Source: Desulfocapsaceae bacterium
GTDB taxonomy: Bacteria > Desulfobacterota > Desulfobulbia > Desulfobulbales > Desulfocapsaceae
Assembly (NCBI GenBank): GCA_030653035.1
Contig: JAUSAB010000110.1
Location: 1-51,906 of the forward strand
Direction: 5' to 3'
DNA: 51,906 nucleotides
This document shows positions 17,839-27,492 of the stretch, piece after piece. The position numbers and the translations under genes are program-made. The stretch's first letter is position 1; each line of letters opens with the position of its first letter. The notes under the pieces are model-generated. The model was not told the origin of the DNA. It saw only the letters and a list, made by a program, of their open reading frames with translations, and made no database searches.

Positions 17839-17839
17839 T
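17486..17839 (-). pseudogene. Transposase C-terminal fragment
   Basis: A 117-codon frame inside the 363-bp relic. Its first codons come from the terminal inverted repeat, followed by a short unrelated stretch and then about 85 residues of transposase C-terminus with the YIER motif. Catalytic Asp residues are absent, so the product cannot transpose. The frame ends inside the opposite inverted repeat. Confidence 0.75.
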
Positions 17840-17872
17840 TACCTCATCATGAAAACGAGATAAAACAGTTCA

Positions 17873-17900
17873 AAGGTAAAGTTGCACCAACTTTTACCTT
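17873..17900 (-). terminator. Possible clpA terminator hairpin
   Basis: AAGGTAAAGTT and AACTTTTACCTT form a stem with one bulged base and a 5-nt loop, 20 bases after the clpA stop. On the minus strand it is followed by TTTGAACTGTTTT, only partly a T-tract, so termination is plausible but uncertain. Confidence 0.4.
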
Positions 17901-17920
17901 GCCCCTGCCAACTCGCCTCC

Positions 17921-20197
17921 CTAGGCCAAATAGGTAAAGACCAGCTTTTTCTCCCGCAGATCCACCTGAGCCTCGCCACCCCGCATCAGGGAGCCAAACA
18001 GGATCTCATCGGTGAGCACATCGCCAATCTCCTTCATGATCAACCTGCGCAGCGGTCTGGCGCCATAGTCAGGATCATAACCCCTGGTGGCCAAATACTT
18101 ACAGGCACCGGGGGTCAAGGTAATGGTCACCTTGCGCTCTGCCAGTTGCGCCTGCAATTCGGCAATCATCTTGTCCACCACTCTTTCCACCGATTCGGCG
18201 CTCAAGGCCCCAAAAGAGATGATTGCATCCAGCCGATTGCGAAACTCGGGGGCAAACAAGCCCTTAACCGCCTTCTGGTCGCGCCCCTTTTTCTCGGACA
18301 TGAAGCCGATGGGGGTGGTACTCATCTCCCGGGCGCCGGCATTGGTGGTCATGATCAGGATCACATTGCGAAAATCCGCCTTGCGTCCCGAATTATCGGT
18401 CAGGGTCGAATGATCCATCACCTGTAGCAGGATGGAGAAGATATCCGCATGGGCCTTTTCGATCTCATCCAGCAGGAGCACCGAATAGGGATGTTTACGA
18501 ATGGCCTCGGTGAGCAGTCCGCCCTGATCAAAACCAACATAGCCGGGAGGCGCGCCAATGAGACGGGCCACCGCGTGTTTCTCCATGTATTCACTCATGT
18601 CGAAACGCTCAAAATGGATGGCCAGAGTCTGGGCCAGCTGCCTGGCCACCTCAGTCTTACCGACGCCGGTTGGCCCGGCAAAGAGAAAACAGCCGGTGGG
18701 CGACTGCGGATGGCCAAGACCTGCCCGCGCCCGTTTGACCGCACCCACCACCGTATCGATAGCCTCATCCTGGCCAAAGATAACCCCTTTCATGGTGGCG
18801 GCCAAATCCTTCAGGGAACCAAGCTCGGCGCTCGTCCCGCTCTTGGCCGGGACCCGGGCCATGCGCGAGACCACCGCCTCCACATCCCGTATCGTAACCG
18901 TGCGACCAATCTTGCCGGCCAAACGGAAACTTGAACCCACCTCGTCAAGCACATCAATGGCCTTATCCGGCAAAAAGCGGTCGTTGATATAGCGGTCAGC
19001 TAGTTCAGCCGTGGCCTTGATCGCCGTTACCGCATACCTGACCTGATGGTGCTGCTCATATTTATGCTGCAACCCTCGGAGGATCAGCCGGGTTTCCTCA
19101 ATGGAAGGCTCCACCACGTCGATCTTCTGAAAGCGGCGGGAAAGGGCCCGATCCTTTTCAATATGGTTCTTATACTCTTCATAGGTGGTTGAGCCGATAC
19201 AGCGCAGCACTCCGGACTGGAGGGCCGGTTTCAACAAATTGGAGGCATCCATGGAGCCGCCGCTGGTGGCACCTGCCCCGACGATGGTATGGATCTCATC
19301 AATAAAAAGGATGGCGTTTTTCTTGCGCTCCACTGCCTCAACCACCCCTTTCATTCGCTTCTCAAAATCACCTCGATATTTGGTGCCGGCCACCAGCGTC
19401 CCCATATCGAGAAGATAGATATCCGTATCCTGCAGGAGATCTGGAACCAGAGCCTTATTGCCTGCGTTCCGCGCCACACTATCATCATAGATACGCAGGG
19501 CCAACCCTTCAGCAATGGCTGTCTTGCCGACCCCTGGTTCACCCACCAGCAAGGGATTATTTTTCTTGCGCCGGCAGAGTACCTGCATCATCCGGTTCAC
19601 CTCCATGTCCCGGCCAATGAGGGGATCAAGCCGGCCTTCCGCTGCCCGGCGCGTCAAATTGATCGTAAAATCTTGAAGGATCTTCTCATCCTTCTCCTTC
19701 TCTCTGGTCTCAGGCTCCGTTCCCGGTCCGGCTGGCGGCCGGGGGAGAGGCTCCTTCTGCAACCCTTCGGATGGCAGACCATGGGAGATGTACTCAATCA
19801 CCGCCAGACGCCCCACCCCTTCCGAACCGAGAAAATAGACGGCATGGGACTCCGCCTCCGAAAAAATGGCGGCCAGCACATCACCACTGTCCACCTCACT
19901 CTTGCCGCAGCTCTGGACATGAGAGACCGCCCGCTGCAGCACCCGATTAAAGGCCATAGTCTGGGACGGCTCACTGGGACCGACAGGACCCAAGGTGGGC
20001 AGCTCACCAGTGAAGAAGGCCTCCAGCCGCTGCTTCAGCTTTTCGATAGAGCCTCCGCACTGACTGATGATATGGGTGGTCAACTCATCCGAGAGAAGGC
20101 CATAAAGCATATGTTCAACCGTCACATATTCATGCCGGTAGTTCTTTGCTTCTCTAATTGCCTTAACCAATGCCATTTCCAGTGACTTACTCAGCAT
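17921..20197 (-). CDS. clpA: ATP-dependent Clp protease ATPase subunit ClpA
   Basis: A 758-residue AAA+ unfoldase, the usual ClpA length. The N-domain covers ~1-145 (with [14 protein letters not shown]-like sequence). The first AAA module has Walker [18 protein letters not shown] and Walker [10 protein letters not shown]. The second has Walker [16 protein letters not shown] and Walker [12 protein letters not shown]. The long middle domain of ClpB is absent, which separates ClpA from ClpB. ClpA unfolds substrates and threads them into ClpP; clpP is not in the window. clpS lies 36 bases upstream on the same strand, the normal adaptor-unfoldase pair for N-degron proteins. Confidence 0.96.
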   Translation of the reverse strand: MLSKSLEMALVKAIREAKNYRHEYVTVEHMLYGLLSDELTTHIISQCGGSIEKLKQRLEAFFTGELPTLGPVGPSEPSQTMAFNRVLQRAVSHVQSCGKSEVDSGDVLAAIFSEAESHAVYFLGSEGVGRLAVIEYISHGLPSEGLQKEPLPRPPAGPGTEPETREKEKDEKILQDFTINLTRRAAEGRLDPLIGRDMEVNRMMQVLCRRKKNNPLLVGEPGVGKTAIAEGLALRIYDDSVARNAGNKALVPDLLQDTDIYLLDMGTLVAGTKYRGDFEKRMKGVVEAVERKKNAILFIDEIHTIVGAGATSGGSMDASNLLKPALQSGVLRCIGSTTYEEYKNHIEKDRALSRRFQKIDVVEPSIEETRLILRGLQHKYEQHHQVRYAVTAIKATAELADRYINDRFLPDKAIDVLDEVGSSFRLAGKIGRTVTIRDVEAVVSRMARVPAKSGTSAELGSLKDLAATMKGVIFGQDEAIDTVVGAVKRARAGLGHPQSPTGCFLFAGPTGVGKTEVARQLAQTLAIHFERFDMSEYMEKHAVARLIGAPPGYVGFDQGGLLTEAIRKHPYSVLLLDEIEKAHADIFSILLQVMDHSTLTDNSGRKADFRNVILIMTTNAGAREMSTTPIGFMSEKKGRDQKAVKGLFAPEFRNRLDAIISFGALSAESVERVVDKMIAELQAQLAERKVTITLTPGACKYLATRGYDPDYGARPLRRLIMKEIGDVLTDEILFGSLMRGGEAQVDLREKKLVFTYLA

Positions 20198-20233
20198 TTT
20201 CTTTCACCCTATTCCCATAACATATGGGGCATC

Positions 20234-20548
20234 TTATATTTTCTCAAGGGAACAACGGAGCGGAAAACCATTCTTTCTCGCCAGATAATGCACCAGTTCA
20301 ATCTTGGTCTCACAAATCTCCCGGGTATAAATCCCAGCCACCCCAACCCCTTCCTGATGCACATCAAGCATGATCTTGGTCGCCACCGATGTTGTCTTGC
20401 CAAAAATATTTTCGAGAATAGCAACCACAAATTCCATAGAGGTATAATCATCATTATGAAGCAGCGCCTTATACAGAGAAGGCTCACGAATCTCCTCTCT
20501 GTCTTTGGTGGCAACTAATCCTTGATGCTCATCTTTTGTCTTGCTCAT
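20234..20548 (-). CDS. clpS: Clp adaptor protein ClpS
   Basis: About 104 residues from the ATG at 20548 (a TTG at 20563 would add five). The core contains the LLHNDDYTSMEFVVAILENIF signature in which the NDD segment helps bind N-terminal degron residues, and the C-terminal half (VHQEGVGVAGIYTREICETK) matches the family. ClpS delivers N-end-rule substrates to the ClpA N-domain. It is followed closely by clpA, so the two are probably cotranscribed. Confidence 0.95.
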   Translation of the reverse strand: MSKTKDEHQGLVATKDREEIREPSLYKALLHNDDYTSMEFVVAILENIFGKTTSVATKIMLDVHQEGVGVAGIYTREICETKIELVHYLARKNGFPLRCSLEKI

Positions 20549-20583
20549 TTCTATCCCACACAATCAGGTTGTTCAAAACTTTT

Positions 20584-21942
20584 TTAATTTTCAACTTTCT
20601 TCCAGGCAAACATGGCAAGAAAAAGCTCCTCCAGAATCAAGGTAGGAGGCAGGGGCGATCCCTTGAGCCGGAAATCTGCTTGCAGCAAAAGGGCCAGCCA
20701 CTCCTTTAATACCGGGCAGGAAAATTCTTCCGCCTTCTTGAAACTCATATACAGGGCATACGGATGACCTTTCAACATATCGAGCCATTCCCCCTTTTCC
20801 TTAAGCGCAGGCAAATAGACATCCTGAAACTGTCTGGCCTGCATCCCCCGCTGCCAGGGGGGGGGATTCTGCAACTGCAGGGAACGAAACAGCAGCAACC
20901 TTCTTATATAGTTACGCATGGTGGCCAGAATCGCAAGGGCATGAATTCCATTTTCTAGCAGACGTCCAAGAATCACCAGGGTCGGGGAAACCTGCCTGTT
21001 GCCGAAGGCCTCCGTCAACTCAAAGAGGGCATCTTCCCTGGTCCGGCCCACCATGGCCTCAAGATCCGCGCAGCTGATTGTGGGTCTTTCCTCAACAAAC
21101 AGGATAACCTTCTCAAGCTCCATAACTACGGCCACCGGATGAAAACCTACCCGCTCAAAGAGCATCTTCATGGCCTGTGGCTCTATCTTTTTCTGAAAAT
21201 GAGCCAAGGTCTTGAGCGCCAGCTCGCGCAAGACCTCTTCCTGTCCCCTTTGCGCTGCGGAACTTGCACCGGCATCAATGGCACAATCAACAACCTGACC
21301 ATTTTTTTTAATGAAGGTGAAAAGCTGTTTGCGCTTATCAACATTTTCGGCACTGAGAAACAGAAAATTCTGTCCCGGCAGCCCCTTGGAAAAAGCGGTT
21401 AGATAGCGATCAGCAAGGATTGCCGCCCCACCACCCTTAGCGCCTGCCTGTGGCCCGGCCTCCGCCAGCAACGTATCCGCCCAGACCAGTGAGCCATCTG
21501 GCTTGGCGAAATCAAAGACCTGCTTCCACTGATCCGGAGCCATTTCTACCAAAGACTCATCCGCGCCCATTGATGCCAACTCCATCAGGTTCTGGATGTG
21601 CCGCAATGCTGGCCCTGGTCTTCCCTCATCATGGGCCTGCACGGCTTTATTCCAGATCTTTTCCGCCACTGCCGTCGAATGGAAAAGACGACTGTCCGTC
21701 ACCCGGTAGATCTGCCGCCCCGGCAGCAGACTGAAATTAATGATCCGGCCAAGGGTTTGTCCCGGATCTTCCTGATCGCCGTCAATAGCGTGCACCACTC
21801 CCCCGCCCGTCTGCAGCAAGGCCTGTTGCACCATATCTGCCGCCTCTCGGCAAAGATACCTCTCCCCTAAAAAGAGATAGACGCGCGCCTCTTGCTCCGC
21901 CCCCCCTTGGGCCAGCCAGACGGCAAGTTCATTACGTTTCAT
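20584..21942 (-). CDS. holA: DNA polymerase III subunit delta
   Basis: A clamp-loader delta subunit (HolA). The N-terminal part RVYLFLGERYLCREAADMVQQ and the C-terminal helical region with LGRLLENGIHALAILATMRNYIRRLL fit the family. At 452 residues it is about 110 longer than E. coli HolA. The extra length lies in the middle (~110-200: AHDEGRPGPALRHIQNLMEL to AKGGGAAILADRYLT). The start is either 21951 or ATG 21942 (MKRNELAVWL). It follows the large secreted-protein gene by only a few bases, so both are probably on one transcript. Confidence 0.85.
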   Translation of the reverse strand: MKRNELAVWLAQGGAEQEARVYLFLGERYLCREAADMVQQALLQTGGGVVHAIDGDQEDPGQTLGRIINFSLLPGRQIYRVTDSRLFHSTAVAEKIWNKAVQAHDEGRPGPALRHIQNLMELASMGADESLVEMAPDQWKQVFDFAKPDGSLVWADTLLAEAGPQAGAKGGGAAILADRYLTAFSKGLPGQNFLFLSAENVDKRKQLFTFIKKNGQVVDCAIDAGASSAAQRGQEEVLRELALKTLAHFQKKIEPQAMKMLFERVGFHPVAVVMELEKVILFVEERPTISCADLEAMVGRTREDALFELTEAFGNRQVSPTLVILGRLLENGIHALAILATMRNYIRRLLLFRSLQLQNPPPWQRGMQARQFQDVYLPALKEKGEWLDMLKGHPYALYMSFKKAEEFSCPVLKEWLALLLQADFRLKGSPLPPTLILEELFLAMFAWKKVEN

Positions 21943-21953
21943 CAGGGCCATGA

Positions 21954-24560
21954 TCAGTTGGTGTCCGCTCCTGTAGTTTGACGCACCTCTAAACCGTTTG
22001 TCGGGGCAGTCGGCGTTTGGACCGGTGTACTGCTCGTACTGCTAGCCGTACCACTCTGCTTCTCGCTATGTTTCTCAATCTGTTTCTGATCCATGATTTT
22101 ATGCAAAATAGCCGGTAGCGAGCCGGGTTGCAGGTACTCTTCTCCCATCCCGTGTTTAAAGATGATCGCCGCCTGGTCGGCGACCTCTTTCCAACTCAGG
22201 CTGTTTGGACGGGCAGCAACCAGCTCAAAAAGAAGCTGATTATACGGGTCATTGACAATGGCCTTGCCGGTGCCCACCGTTGCCAGGATATCCACCTTAT
22301 TGTGAAAAAACATGGCCAGCTCAGAATAAGCGCGGATCCCACCGCAGGAACCCAAACTCATGAACCGTTGTTTGCTGACCAGATCGCCGGGAACTACCGC
22401 CCCGGACTTCATCAGCTCCTGCAAGGGATCAAGCAACTGCTCTTTGCGCCAATAACTATGACCGCGCTGCACAAACATCTCATGGCCGCCCAGTAAAAAC
22501 TGTTTGAGAAGCTGCTGCTGCGGGCCCGCATCGTAATAGACAACCACAGAATGAGAGATCTCAATCCCATTCATCACCTTCACCCAATCAACAACCAGAG
22601 GATACTTGCTCTGCAACTGATGAATCTGGCCCAGATTCTGGGATGGAGCTGCCAGCAGCGCCTTCAACTGCGCGGTTGCGGCACGCCCTTGCGCCGTATC
22701 TACTGCCAGTAAGACAAAAGAATTGGAAACCCGCGGATGATAGCCATGAGCCATCAGATATTGACAGTTGGAATGAAAAGACTGGCTACCATCGTCATCA
22801 CCCTGGAAGACCGACAAACTACTCAGTTTGCCATCCACCTTCCACTGCGTAAAACTGGTCTTGACATACTGATCAAGAGGGATGGTGCCGTATTCAGACA
22901 TCATCAGCTTAATCCTGAGTTTATCGACCTCCCCGACCAGATGCGGATACTCCTGGATATAATATTGGAGGATCACCCGCAACTGGGTGCTGAACACCGT
23001 ATTTTTATCACGAATTGCAGTCAGCATCTTGGCAATAAGGTAGGTACGCGTCTGCGGCTCAATGGTTTGAAGCAAGGTCATGAAAGTGGCTGAAAAGAGG
23101 ATAAGACTGTTTTCATCGTGAAATGCTGATTCCGCTACCAGATCAAGGACCTGCTCCTGCTCCCGGACCTGAGCCGGAAAAAACACGGTGAGTTTCCCTT
23201 TCTGGGCCAGACTGATAATAAAATCAGAGACATGGGCGTTCTGGGGATCAATAGTCTTGAGAAATACCAAGAGGTTCCCGCCAAAACGAGCATTAATCCT
23301 TTCTTTCAATATCGGCACCAGGATATCACGAAAGGACGAGTCATACAGATCGCTGCCCCGCGAGATCAGGATATAGGCATCGGCAGTGGTGCAATCCTTT
23401 GCCACCTGCACCCGGGCGGACGAGGTGGCACGACGCAGCGCGGCAATGGCCGCTCCCCGGCTAGCGGCAAGACCGGCCGAGAATTCCCCCTGGAACCGGG
23501 CCTGCATCTTGGCATCCAGACGCTGAAAGATCTCCCACAGACGGCTGGCCGGACAGGAGGAGAGAACCTTGATTCCCACCTCCTGACCATTGGGCTCGGT
23601 GATATCGTGCAGATTATTCATCTTCCAGATCAGATGATCCGCCGCATCCGAAAAAGCCTGGAGCAACAAACTTTTGTCCTTGGAATCATAAGAAAAATAC
23701 AGCGATTCCTGAGCCTCTTGCGATACCGCAAAAAATTTATTAATCCAGGAAAGTGAGCTCTCCGGCGTCATGCCCGAAAGCTGGAACAACGAACGAGCAT
23801 TCCAGGCATCAGTATCCGACAGGTGTCGAAGAGCAGTCATATTCGTCAAGGCCGCCTCCGGGGTCATCCCGACGATCTTACAGCTCTTTTCAGTGGCCCA
23901 GCACTGTTTTTCACTCATCTGTTCGATCAGCAGCAACCCCTTGTCAACCACATCCGCTGTTTGCCCCGGCACCTCAAGAAAGGCCTTGAAGGCCCAGAGG
24001 GCCGGCTCTTTCAAAGATGCCAGCCGGTCAATAAGCACCAGCATAACAGAGGGATGCAAGTTTTTTGCCTGCCCGATAGCCGACGCCACCCGGCCCGAGA
24101 CAAAATTCAATCCACTCAGTTTCTTTAACAACTGCCAGGCCGTTTCCGCATCAACACCCGGAAGCGTGGCAAAATGTTCGAGTACAACCAGATGCTCAAA
24201 GGTGATCTGGGCCTGAGGCAAGCGGCGCAGGACATCGAACACCCCCTCCGCGGTCATGGAAGACAGACCACTAAACACCCTGAGTACCCGCATGTTGGTG
24301 TAACTCAGCCCCTTGACCAATTCCTTGGCCTGGGAAAGTTGGTTCTCATCCATCTTCACTTTGGCCAGGACATCCATTGTCTGGGCAACAGCATCATCCA
24401 AGGCCAGACTGTTTTTGTTGTGACCACTACCATCATCACTGGTCTTGCCGCTTTTGTCAGCGGAACCAGCAAGAAGATCAGTCGGCCACGACACGAATAG
24501 AGACAGAATAACAATCAGAAACAATCCACCACCAGAGAGGAATTTCTTTAAATTTTGCAT
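21954..24560 (-). CDS. Large secreted protein of unknown function
   Basis: 868 residues from the ATG at 24560, chosen because it begins a good signal peptide (MQNLKKFL, then GGGLFLIVILSLFVSW). Codons upstream to 24644 are open but do not look like a leader. Most of the protein is predicted helical, with loosely repeated units of the GMTPE(A/S)xL type near residues 230-270. Near the C-terminus are VQRGHSYW and, 38 residues on, SLGSCGGIRAYSELA. The His and Cys follow the spacing and hydrophobic context of clan-CD (caspase/gingipain-like) peptidases. The last ~50 residues are Ser/Thr/Pro-rich. No close family is recognised. It precedes holA by 3-12 bases. Confidence 0.7.
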   Translation of the reverse strand: MQNLKKFLSGGGLFLIVILSLFVSWPTDLLAGSADKSGKTSDDGSGHNKNSLALDDAVAQTMDVLAKVKMDENQLSQAKELVKGLSYTNMRVLRVFSGLSSMTAEGVFDVLRRLPQAQITFEHLVVLEHFATLPGVDAETAWQLLKKLSGLNFVSGRVASAIGQAKNLHPSVMLVLIDRLASLKEPALWAFKAFLEVPGQTADVVDKGLLLIEQMSEKQCWATEKSCKIVGMTPEAALTNMTALRHLSDTDAWNARSLFQLSGMTPESSLSWINKFFAVSQEAQESLYFSYDSKDKSLLLQAFSDAADHLIWKMNNLHDITEPNGQEVGIKVLSSCPASRLWEIFQRLDAKMQARFQGEFSAGLAASRGAAIAALRRATSSARVQVAKDCTTADAYILISRGSDLYDSSFRDILVPILKERINARFGGNLLVFLKTIDPQNAHVSDFIISLAQKGKLTVFFPAQVREQEQVLDLVAESAFHDENSLILFSATFMTLLQTIEPQTRTYLIAKMLTAIRDKNTVFSTQLRVILQYYIQEYPHLVGEVDKLRIKLMMSEYGTIPLDQYVKTSFTQWKVDGKLSSLSVFQGDDDGSQSFHSNCQYLMAHGYHPRVSNSFVLLAVDTAQGRAATAQLKALLAAPSQNLGQIHQLQSKYPLVVDWVKVMNGIEISHSVVVYYDAGPQQQLLKQFLLGGHEMFVQRGHSYWRKEQLLDPLQELMKSGAVVPGDLVSKQRFMSLGSCGGIRAYSELAMFFHNKVDILATVGTGKAIVNDPYNQLLFELVAARPNSLSWKEVADQAAIIFKHGMGEEYLQPGSLPAILHKIMDQKQIEKHSEKQSGTASSTSSTPVQTPTAPTNGLEVRQTTGADTN

Positions 24561-24683
24561 TTCCACATCATCACTTTTATATTTACTTTTTCCTGGCATC
24601 CACTCATAACGATCACTCATGCCGGTCCCCAAACCAAAAAACAATATTAATCAATTCGCCATAAACTGTAAAAAAAACTTTTC

Positions 24684-25607
24684 ATGCACCAGCATCCTTC
24701 CCATTTACTTCCGCCTCTCTGCTTGGTTCTTGCCATGTTTCTGTGGGGAAGTTCTTTTATTGCCATGAAACTGGCCTTTCAGGATTATCATCCCATGGTC
24801 GTTATCTTTGGCAGAATGGTGGTTGCCTCACTGGCCTTCCTCTGTTTCCTGCCTCGATTTCAAGCAATTCGTATCCGCCGACAGGATTGGTATCTGCTTG
24901 TCGTCATGGCTGTAAGCGAGCCCTGCCTCTATTTTTTCTTTGAGGCGCTGGCCCTGCAGAATACCAGTGCATCCCAGGCCTCACTTATCACGACCATGCT
25001 GCCACTCCTGATCACCATTGCCTCAGTCTACTTTCTCGGAGAAAGGTCTTCGAAGCAGACTGTCATCGGTCTGCTTCTGGCTATGGGCGGGGCTATCATC
25101 CTCAGCCTTGGTGGCGAGGTAAGCCAACAGGCACCGGCACCGATTATCGGTAATTTCTACGAATTCATGTCCATGCTCTGCGCCACAGTCTATACCCTTA
25201 CCATCAAACGACTCACCATCCACTATCCCGCACTGTTTCTCACCGCAATCCAGGCCTGGATCGGAGCCCTCTTTTTCGCGCCATTCCTCATGCTGCCGCA
25301 AGTTCCGCTGCCACACTCCTTTCTACTAATACCCATGTCCGCCATTCTCTACCTTGGCCTGGCAGTGACCCTGGTCGCCTACAGCCTCTACAACTTCGCC
25401 CTGTCGCGTATGGAGGCGACCAAAAGTTCGATCTTCATCACCCTGATTCCCCTGTTCACCCTGCTGCTCAGCAGAATCCTGCTTCAAGAATCATTTACCC
25501 TGTTACAATATATCGGTGGTTTCACTCTCTTTTCTGGAGTAATAGTGAGTCAGGATTTCTTTCATCCTCCGGCTAAAGTTTTTTTTTCAGACAGAAAATA
25601 TCATTAA
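24684..25607 (+). CDS. EamA/DMT-family transporter
   Basis: A 307-residue inner-membrane protein with about ten hydrophobic helices in two homologous halves, each an EamA domain. The first opens LVLAMFLWGSSFIAMKLAF, the second starts near IIGNFYEFMSMLCATVYTL. Family members export metabolites or amino acids, but the substrate cannot be told. It is divergent from the secreted-protein gene to its left, with about 120 bases between the start codons, and 18 bases from the rubrerythrin-like gene to its right. Confidence 0.9.
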   Translation: MHQHPSHLLPPLCLVLAMFLWGSSFIAMKLAFQDYHPMVVIFGRMVVASLAFLCFLPRFQAIRIRRQDWYLLVVMAVSEPCLYFFFEALALQNTSASQASLITTMLPLLITIASVYFLGERSSKQTVIGLLLAMGGAIILSLGGEVSQQAPAPIIGNFYEFMSMLCATVYTLTIKRLTIHYPALFLTAIQAWIGALFFAPFLMLPQVPLPHSFLLIPMSAILYLGLAVTLVAYSLYNFALSRMEATKSSIFITLIPLFTLLLSRILLQESFTLLQYIGGFTLFSGVIVSQDFFHPPAKVFFSDRKYH

Positions 25608-25625
25608 TCAACAAAACAAAACCAG

Positions 25626-26129
25626 ATGAATCAACTACTCCAGGAACAGTTACAGAAAATATTCATGGAAATGGCACGGGGAGCTGCCCGAAAAAAAATC
25701 TACGCCATGCGGGCAGAACAGGAAGGAAACAAGGCCCTGGCCAGCCTCTTTTTAGCAATCAGTAACTCAGAATCTGCCCAGGCCACCCGTTTTCTTATCC
25801 AACTGCGCGGCCAAACAGGCCCCCATGAGCAAAATTGTTCATGGGCCTTTGACCAAGAGATTCCTGCCACCATCAATTTATTCGAGCAGACTGGACAACT
25901 GGCAAGTGACCTTCAGGAAAAGGCCATGCACAGCGCCTGTTCCCAATCTGCCAAGGTACAGCGCATGCATCTGAGCCTGAAAAAGAAACGGGACAGGAAG
26001 AACACGCAAAACAACACGACCAACTATCACGTCTGCCAGTTTTGCGGATTTATCATGGAAGATAAGGCCCCGGAAAACTGCCCGATCTGCACCGCCCCGG
26101 CCAGTCGTTTCCAAGAGGTCACTGCATAA
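25626..26129 (+). CDS. Rubrerythrin-like protein with C-terminal rubredoxin domain
   Basis: A 167-residue protein. The C-terminus has two CxxC pairs, CQFCGF (about 137-142) and CPICTAPASRFQEV (about 154-167), the rubredoxin-type iron knuckles of rubrerythrins. The N-terminal ~130 residues are helical (AEQEGNKALASLFLAISNSE) and should be the ferritin-like part. Only some of the Glu/His ligands of a di-iron site can be picked out, so peroxidase activity is not certain. Rubrerythrins reduce hydrogen peroxide in anaerobes. It lies just after the DMT transporter gene and may be cotranscribed. Confidence 0.8.
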   Translation: MNQLLQEQLQKIFMEMARGAARKKIYAMRAEQEGNKALASLFLAISNSESAQATRFLIQLRGQTGPHEQNCSWAFDQEIPATINLFEQTGQLASDLQEKAMHSACSQSAKVQRMHLSLKKKRDRKNTQNNTTNYHVCQFCGFIMEDKAPENCPICTAPASRFQEVTA

Positions 26130-26161
26130 AAAAAGCCCGTAACTATCAAAGTTACGGGCTT
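26128..26161 (-). terminator. Factor-independent terminator after tRNA-Leu
   Basis: AAGCCCGTAAC (26133-26143) and GTTACGGGCTT (26151-26161) form an 11-bp stem with a 7-nt loop. On the minus strand it is followed by seven Ts (complement of 26128-26134). It ends the gap-pgk-tpiA-secG-tRNA transcript. There is no T-tract on the plus side. Confidence 0.85.
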
Positions 26162-26170
26162 GTCAAAAAA

Positions 26171-26256
26171 TGGTGCCGCAGGCGAGACTCGAACTCGCAC
26201 GACCGTGGGTCACTACCCCCTCAAGATAGCGTGTCTACCAATTCCACCACTGCGGC
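26171..26256 (-). tRNA. tRNA-Leu (GAG)
   Basis: 86 nt including an encoded CCA. The acceptor stem is GCCGCAG/CTGCGGC, the D-loop region reads TGGTGGAATTGGTAGACACG, and the anticodon stem CTATC/GGTAG holds loop TTGAGGG with anticodon GAG. A long variable arm typical of leucine tRNAs follows, then T-arm GAGTTCGAGTCTC. It lies 17 bases after secG, the same order as secG-leuU in E. coli. Confidence 0.95.
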
Positions 26257-26273
26257 GCACTTCTTTTTTTATT

Positions 26274-26669
26274 CTATTTTTCCTTTGCTGCCCCTTCCGT
26301 AGGGGTAGACACTGCCTTTTGGTCTTCTGAATCAGCCGCTGGCATTGGGATAACTTTTTCTTCCTTTTTTGCCTGGTCTTGCACCTTTTCAACAGTCGCA
26401 GCCTTAGGTTTGCTCAACCCACTCATAACCGACCCCGTGCTTTTGCTGGATGAAAAATAAGCAAGCGCAACCGAAGTCAACATAAAGACAATTGCCACCG
26501 TGGTCGTAATTTTGTTCAACAGGGGCAGTGGCCCTTCTGTCCCAAACAGGGACTGGCCGGAGCCGCCAAATGTTGCTCCGGCATCAGCTCCTTTCCCATG
26601 TTGAAGCAGGACAATCACGATCAAAAAGAGACAGACCGCCACATGGACAACTGTAAGTAAGGTGATCAT
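26274..26669 (-). CDS. secG: Preprotein translocase subunit SecG
   Basis: A 131-residue protein with two membrane segments, about 4-22 (LLTVVHVAVCLFLIVIVLLQ) and 53-72 (ITTTVAIVFMLTSVALAYF). The conserved linker between them reads QHGKGADAGATFGGSGQSLFG. SecG helps SecYEG move proteins across the inner membrane. The C-terminal tail of about 55 residues, Lys/Ala/Pro-rich, is longer than in E. coli. It starts 10 bases after tpiA. Confidence 0.95.
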   Translation of the reverse strand: MITLLTVVHVAVCLFLIVIVLLQHGKGADAGATFGGSGQSLFGTEGPLPLLNKITTTVAIVFMLTSVALAYFSSSKSTGSVMSGLSKPKAATVEKVQDQAKKEEKVIPMPAADSEDQKAVSTPTEGAAKEK

Positions 26670-26679
26670 CAGAAAATAT

Positions 26680-27441
26680 CTATATCTCTTGAAAGTGAAT
26701 TATTCGTCCAAATGACTCTGCATTGAGGGCCGCACCACCAACCAGCGCACCGTCAATATCCTCCTGAGCCATCAACACATCAATGTTATCAGGCTTAACC
26801 GAGCCACCATACAATATCCTTACCTGATCGGCAATATCTTTTTCATATATGTCTGCCACCAGGTTGCGGATAAAGGCATGAACCTCCTGCGCCTGCCCCG
26901 TACTGGCAGTTTTTCCAGTCCCGATCGCCCAAACCGGTTCATAGGCAAGGATCGTTTCCTTCATGTCTGCCGTCTCAACACCAGCCAGACCGGCCCGAAC
27001 CTGTTCTTCCACGACCTTGAAAGTCTGTCCGCTTTCACGCTCTTCCAGCGTTTCGCCAACACAGAGAATGGGGATAAGTCCAAAGGCAAGGGCACCGCGG
27101 ACCCGCTTATTGATGAGAGCATTGTCCTCATGAAAGATCTGCCGCCGTTCCGAATGACCGACAATGGCGGCACCACCACCTGCATCCAGCACCATCAGAG
27201 GAGAGATCTCACCGGTAAAGGCCCCTTCCGCCTCCCAGCACACATTCTGGGCCGCGATAAATATACCCGTCTCGGCAACCATATGAGCAACCTGACTGAG
27301 CACCGTAAAAGGCGGGGCCAACACCACATCACGATCCTCAAGCCCCGCGCATGTCTTTGCTATATCTGCGGCAAGATGGCAGGCATCAAGAACGGTAGCA
27401 TGCATCTTCCAGTTTCCGGCAAGCAATGGTCTTCTCTTCAT
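26680..27441 (-). CDS. tpiA: Triosephosphate isomerase
   Basis: A 253-residue TIM barrel of normal length. Hallmarks are GNWKM near the start (catalytic Lys), GHSERRQIF (catalytic His), and AYEPVWAIGTGKTAS (catalytic Glu and the flexible lid). It interconverts dihydroxyacetone phosphate and glyceraldehyde 3-phosphate. It follows pgk by about 50 bases and is followed by secG after 10, in one glycolytic operon. Confidence 0.98.
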   Translation of the reverse strand: MKRRPLLAGNWKMHATVLDACHLAADIAKTCAGLEDRDVVLAPPFTVLSQVAHMVAETGIFIAAQNVCWEAEGAFTGEISPLMVLDAGGGAAIVGHSERRQIFHEDNALINKRVRGALAFGLIPILCVGETLEERESGQTFKVVEEQVRAGLAGVETADMKETILAYEPVWAIGTGKTASTGQAQEVHAFIRNLVADIYEKDIADQVRILYGGSVKPDNIDVLMAQEDIDGALVGGAALNAESFGRIIHFQEI

Positions 27442-27492
27442 AACTGACTCCAGTGAGGCATACCCGCTACTACGTTTAGCAATTTTGACAGT

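Noticed and set aside
19289-20185. 298-codon frame antisense to clpA
   Set aside because: Same reason; clpA on the opposite strand is certain.
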